From contig CAZWDL010000189.1 of the NCBI GenBank assembly GCA_964632995.1, forward strand, positions 1-9,083: a stretch of 9,083 bases of DNA. Reading direction: 5' to 3'. The notes under the pieces were generated by a model, which ran no database searches, was not told the origin of the DNA, and was given only the letters and a program-made list of their open reading frames with translations. The stretch's first letter is position 1, and every line of letters begins with the position of its first letter. Below, one piece after another: positions 5,961-9,083 of the stretch. The DNA comes from CAZWDL01 sp964632995 (lineage in GTDB: Bacteria; Bacteroidota; Bacteroidia; Chitinophagales; Saprospiraceae). Both the position numbers and the translations under genes were made by a program.

Positions 5961-8669
5961 TTAATGAACGGCAATTTTTTCAACTTCAGAAATATAAGTT
6001 AATCCCTTGAGTTCAAGGAGGTAAATACCGGCGCTCAAATTACCCAGCGGCAGCTCCCAGCTGTTGAGTCCCCGGGTGACTATCAGGCCCTGGCGCTGCA
6101 AAACCGCGCGCCCGTTCATATCGAAGATATGTAAGTCCACTTCATCATCCACTTTCGACGCCACTTCAACGCGCAGCCATTCCCTGGCCGGGGAGGGAAA
6201 GCGACGGAAAGTATAGAGCCCCTCGAAATCGAGGCGGGCCGCGGGAAACAACTGGCTGGCGGGAATGGGCGCCGGGGCCATTCCTTCACTGCTCCATAGC
6301 AAGCGAGCTACGGCATGACCGGCAGCTTCAAAATATTCCAGTCGAATGGGATAACGCCGGCCGCCCTCCAGCGTGATGGTTCCCCTACTTTCCGTTGCCG
6401 CCTGTGGCGTCCACTGGTCGATCAGCAACTGGTCATCGACCCAGAGGCGGATGCCGTCATCGGAAATGACGTGAAAGGTAAAGCTCCCGTCCAACGGAGG
6501 CATCACCTCGCCGCGCCAGCGGGCGAGAAAGAAATCGTCGTTCACCGCCGGCGCCGGCGATCCGAAGACCCAATCGAAGTTGACCACCGAATCAATACGG
6601 GAAAGTACGGGTTCTGTCTCGAAAGCGCCTGTTCCTTCACCGTGAAAATATTCGCCGAGCAGCCCCCGGCCATCTCCTATACTGAGGGGTAAGGTTTCGT
6701 AGAAAAGGCGGATGGTATCCTGCTCACCGGCGATGAAGGGATAGAAACCCTGTTGCCAGCCCCCGGACCAGCCCGTGAAACGGTAGATCGTATTGCCCTG
6801 CGACTGAACAGGCGCAGCCGAGAGCGTACGCCGGATACCGCGCACACTGGTCAGCGTTTGTGGGGTAGTCAGCAGCCGTCCGTCGATATTGACTTCCAGG
6901 CCGGGCGGTTCGCTGACGACGGTAAACCGGGTCTTCTCCGGCAGCACATCGCGGTAGACGGTCCGGCTCAGCCCTTCCGCATCGCTTGCCTTCAGGTGTA
7001 TGCGGTACCAGACATTGTCGTCGATTTCCCCGATTTGGGGGATAATGAATTGCCCCTGGCTTATTCCGCTTGACGGCTGCAAGCCGGGATGCGTATGTTC
7101 GTTGTGGTGAAAATCGATACGCCACTGCAGCTGACCGGCATTCAGGTTGCCGTTTTCTGCATCGGACGCCCGGCCACGGAAGAACAGGGTATCTCCCGCG
7201 CGGTAAGTAGCGCCGGTCTCCGGTTCCAGTATTTCAGGTACGGGACGTTTGTTGGTCGTTACGTGCAAGGTAGCCTCTCTGCTGAATATCTCGCTCTGCC
7301 CATTGCTCACCCGGCAACGGAAAAGGCTTCCGCTGTCGGCAAGTGTCACCTCCGGCAACAGCAGCGTGGGCTGAGCGCCTCCCTCTATGGGGATTCCGTC
7401 GCGCAGCCATTGGTAAGCGAGTGGCTGAGCACCTGTCGCCGTCACCTCGAATCGAGCCTCCTCCCCTACCGGCACGGTTATATCGCTGGGTTGGGTCGAC
7501 ACCACAGCGGCGCCGCTTCCTGTATAGGTTACACGCCACAAGGAGCCGTTGGAACTACTGGTATTATCCTGTGGCGATCCGCCGCCCATACCGGCGCGGG
7601 CCAGATAATACAGCGCTCCTTGCTCATCCACCAGCATCCCGATAGGCCGGTCAATACCGGTAGCAAACACTTCCGCAACCGTTCCATCATCGGGATCGAG
7701 TACTTTAATATATCCTTCACAATAATCGGCAAAGAAATACTTATCGTAGTAGGGCTCCGGGAAGACCGGCCGCGCCGGGTTGTAAAAAGCGGCGCCGATA
7801 ACGGCGCAACCGGTCAAATGATCATAGGCGTATACCGGATCTCGGTAGTTGTCGGGCACCTGCTCACCACTACGTTCTCCTTCCAGCCCTGCCCAGCCGT
7901 AGTTTCCACCGCGCACAATTTCGTTCACCTCCTCCCAGTACTGGCTGCCGACATCATTGGCAAAAATGCGCCCTGTACCCGGCTGTATGGCAAAGGTGTA
8001 AGGATTGCGCAGCCCTCGTGCCCATATTGCGCGGTACTTCCCCTGCGCCTGATCGTAAAAGGGATTGTCGGCAGGAATGCTCCCGTCTGAGTTGAGCCGT
8101 AATACTTTCCCCAGCAGGCTGTTCATCGACTGAGCATTCTCCGGCAGCGTGCCGTCGCCGGTAGCAATGTAAAGCTTTCCATCAGCACCGAAGGCCATCG
8201 CCCCACCGTTGTGAATGGTCCCCGAAAGCGGATCGAGTTCGAGCAGCACTTCCTCACTGCCGGGAATGGCGTAATCACCATTAGCGGTAACCCGGCTGAT
8301 CCGGTTATACCCTTCTCCGGCTACTGTGTAATAGAGGTATATGTAGTTATTCTGCTCAAAGGCAGGATCGAAAGCGATACCGCTCAGTCCCCGCTCATTG
8401 AAGTTATCGACTTCCAGCCGCAGAAAAGGATCCGATAAGAGTGCCTCATCACGTACAATCCTTATGGTCCCGTGCTTTTCGGCAATAAATATCCGCCCGT
8501 CGGGTGCCAGGGCCATTGCCGTAGGATCGAGGCCTTCCGCCAGACGAACTCGCGCAAAGCCTTCCGGCAGCTGCGCCGAAAGCGGCAACCAGATCAGGAG
8601 GGCGAATACGGTGAATACAAAACAGCGCAGCACGGCAGCAACCGGCAGCGCGACAATAGTTCGATACAT
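5961..8669 (-). CDS. secreted PQQ-dependent sugar dehydrogenase with Ig-like, PEGA-like, PA14 and T9SS sorting domains
   Basis: A 902-residue exported, probably surface-attached enzyme. Residues 1-32 form a signal peptide (A32|Q33). Residues about 35-383 are a six-bladed propeller of the glucose/sorbosone dehydrogenase (GSDH) family, which oxidises aldoses or related sugars with PQQ. Visible marks are RGLSGIAFDP at 93-102, IHNGGAMAFGADGKLYIATG at 152-171 with His153 as likely catalytic base, RGLRNPYTFA at 218-227 and DVGSQYWEEVNE at 239-250 followed by GGNYGW. Next come an Ig-like domain (about 388-471, with YQWLRDG and DSGSLFRCRVSN), a second beta-sandwich region (474-580), a PEGA-like segment (581-660, SEPPGLEVNIDG), a PA14 domain (about 665-810) and a T9SS type-A sorting tail (about 818-902: FPSPAREWLRVE, LHIFDMNGR, LSAGIYLLEL). 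PQQ itself would have to be made or imported; no pqq genes are seen. The actual substrate is unknown. Start ATG at 8669 directly precedes the signal peptide. Confidence 0.92.
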   Translation of the reverse strand: MYRTIVALPVAAVLRCFVFTVFALLIWLPLSAQLPEGFARVRLAEGLDPTAMALAPDGRIFIAEKHGTIRIVRDEALLSDPFLRLEVDNFNERGLSGIAFDPAFEQNNYIYLYYTVAGEGYNRISRVTANGDYAIPGSEEVLLELDPLSGTIHNGGAMAFGADGKLYIATGDGTLPENAQSMNSLLGKVLRLNSDGSIPADNPFYDQAQGKYRAIWARGLRNPYTFAIQPGTGRIFANDVGSQYWEEVNEIVRGGNYGWAGLEGERSGEQVPDNYRDPVYAYDHLTGCAVIGAAFYNPARPVFPEPYYDKYFFADYCEGYIKVLDPDDGTVAEVFATGIDRPIGMLVDEQGALYYLARAGMGGGSPQDNTSSSNGSLWRVTYTGSGAAVVSTQPSDITVPVGEEARFEVTATGAQPLAYQWLRDGIPIEGGAQPTLLLPEVTLADSGSLFRCRVSNGQSEIFSREATLHVTTNKRPVPEILEPETGATYRAGDTLFFRGRASDAENGNLNAGQLQWRIDFHHNEHTHPGLQPSSGISQGQFIIPQIGEIDDNVWYRIHLKASDAEGLSRTVYRDVLPEKTRFTVVSEPPGLEVNIDGRLLTTPQTLTSVRGIRRTLSAAPVQSQGNTIYRFTGWSGGWQQGFYPFIAGEQDTIRLFYETLPLSIGDGRGLLGEYFHGEGTGAFETEPVLSRIDSVVNFDWVFGSPAPAVNDDFFLARWRGEVMPPLDGSFTFHVISDDGIRLWVDDQLLIDQWTPQAATESRGTITLEGGRRYPIRLEYFEAAGHAVARLLWSSEGMAPAPIPASQLFPAARLDFEGLYTFRRFPSPAREWLRVEVASKVDDEVDLHIFDMNGRAVLQRQGLIVTRGLNSWELPLGNLSAGIYLLELKGLTYISEVEKIAVH

Positions 8670-8703
8670 GTAATAGAGTTATTGTTAAAAACTGGCTGTT
8701 CCC

Positions 8704-8711
8704 CAAAAATA
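8704..8711 (-). promoter_or_regulatory. Bacteroidota -7 box (TAnnTTTG) for the PQQ-dehydrogenase gene
   Basis: On the minus strand TATTTTTG matches the Bacteroidota -7 consensus TAnnTTTG exactly and would give a leader of about 25-30 nt before the ATG at 8669. A clear -33 TTTG is not visible at the expected distance, so this is a half-supported promoter. It would drive both the dehydrogenase and the small secreted protein. Confidence 0.4.
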
Positions 8712-8767
8712 AGTAAAATCAGGACAGGCAGGTAATGGCCTGGGGGCTGGATGCTGGGTGACCCGTC

Positions 8768-8815
8768 CTAAAATAAGTTTACACTTTGGAGGGAAATACT
8801 AAAATAGGTTTACAC
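8768..8815. repeat. 17-bp direct repeat pair (CTAAAATARGTTTACAC)
   Basis: CTAAAATAAGTTTACAC at 8768-8784 and CTAAAATAGGTTTACAC at 8799-8815 differ at one base and lie at a 31-bp period. The reverse complement begins GTGTAAAC and runs through TATTTTAG, a TG-starting sequence like many insertion-sequence ends. No transposase follows within the window, so this is either an isolated or decayed IS end, or a tandem protein-binding site upstream of a gene outside the window. Confidence 0.6.
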
Positions 8816-8834
8816 CATTACTTGAGCTTTTCGC

Positions 8835-8884
8835 AGCTGGGCCGGGCTTTGGCGGGCACTGCCCTGCCGGCTACCCGCCCAGCT
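8835..8884. repeat. bulged 11-bp inverted repeat with inner hairpin
   Basis: AGCTGGGCCGGG (8835-8846) pairs with CCCGCCCAGCT (8874-8884) with one bulged C. The loop contains GGGCA-C-TGCCC (8854-8864), a further self-complementary segment. The element is GC-rich and has no T-run, so it is not a standard terminator. It resembles a REP-like extragenic hairpin. Confidence 0.45.
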
Positions 8885-9007
8885 CCGTCCGGAACAGCCG
8901 GTCTCTATCCGGCAAAAGCCCTGCTAAGCAGCCAACAGCGAAGAGCAGCTTTGACCGGCAAGGCTTTGGCAAGCAAGGGGATCGCTTTGCACAGCCAGGC
9001 TATGCCC

Positions 9008-9043
<36 letters not shown>

Positions 9044-9047
9044 GGTC

Positions 9048-9066
9048 CTTTCGCGTAAGGCGAAAG
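9048..9066. repeat. perfect 7-bp hairpin after the heptamer array
   Basis: CTTTCGC (9048-9054) and GCGAAAG (9060-9066) pair perfectly around the 5-nt loop GTAAG, five bases after the last heptamer. A run CAAAAAAC follows at 9073-9080, so a terminator for a minus-strand transcript entering from the right is conceivable (T-run on the wrong side of the stem for plus). The hairpin may instead belong to the repeat element. Confidence 0.4.
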
Positions 9067-9083
9067 TGAGTTCAAAAAACGAT

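Noticed and set aside
5942..5983. Longer start of the small secreted protein at 5983
   Set aside because: It would overlap the upstream gene and put 14 polar residues before the signal peptide; possible by translational coupling but less likely than 5941.
7089..8090. A 333-codon plus-strand open frame
   Set aside because: It lies wholly antisense to the PQQ-dehydrogenase gene, whose motifs are unmistakable; the product has no recognisable domain and arises from GC-rich codon bias.

Overview
The window looks like a chromosomal segment from a Bacteroidota bacterium, most likely of the Saprospiria type (that placement is an inference). The clearest sign is the long secreted protein on the minus strand, which ends in a type IX secretion (Por) C-terminal sorting domain. 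Other supporting signs are export signals cleaved at A|Q, the absence of Shine-Dalgarno sequences, minus-strand TAnnTTTG-like -7 boxes, and a KorA/KorB pair of the Bacteroidota kind. No tRNA, rRNA, CRISPR array, intact transposase or phage gene is visible, and most of the window is ordinary chromosomal DNA.

Left part (1-3226, plus strand): an energy-metabolism cluster. The window opens inside the gene for the alpha subunit of 2-oxoglutarate (2-oxoacid):ferredoxin oxidoreductase (korA). A complete beta subunit gene (korB) follows, then an FAD/NAD(P)-binding oxidoreductase related to adrenodoxin reductase and the glutamate synthase small subunit. KorAB would oxidatively decarboxylate a 2-oxoacid and reduce ferredoxin. 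The third protein is a good candidate to exchange those electrons with NAD(P)H. A 170-bp spacer with direct repeats and a perfect 12-bp inverted repeat separates korB from the reductase gene.

Middle part (3227-5289): on the minus strand, a small multi-cysteine zinc-ribbon protein lies upstream of a secreted DUF1080 protein (3-keto-glycoside hydrolase/concanavalin-like family). Diverging from them on the plus strand is a TIGR04282/DUF2064 nucleotidyltransferase-like glycosyltransferase. A large imperfect hairpin followed by T6 lies between this gene and the next, convergent unit.

Right part (5290-9083): a minus-strand two-gene unit. The first gene encodes a 902-residue secreted PQQ-dependent sugar (sorbosone/glucose-type) dehydrogenase with an Ig-like domain, a second beta-sandwich region, a PEGA-like segment, a PA14 domain and a T9SS sorting tail. 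The second encodes a 151-residue secreted protein of unknown function. The last 414 bp hold no convincing gene but are rich in repeats: a 17-bp direct repeat pair, a bulged long hairpin, five tandem TTCCGAC-type heptamers and a perfect 7-bp hairpin. Relatives of the heptamer motif also occur in the korB/reductase spacer and near 5470, so this looks like a dispersed intergenic repeat family of the genome.
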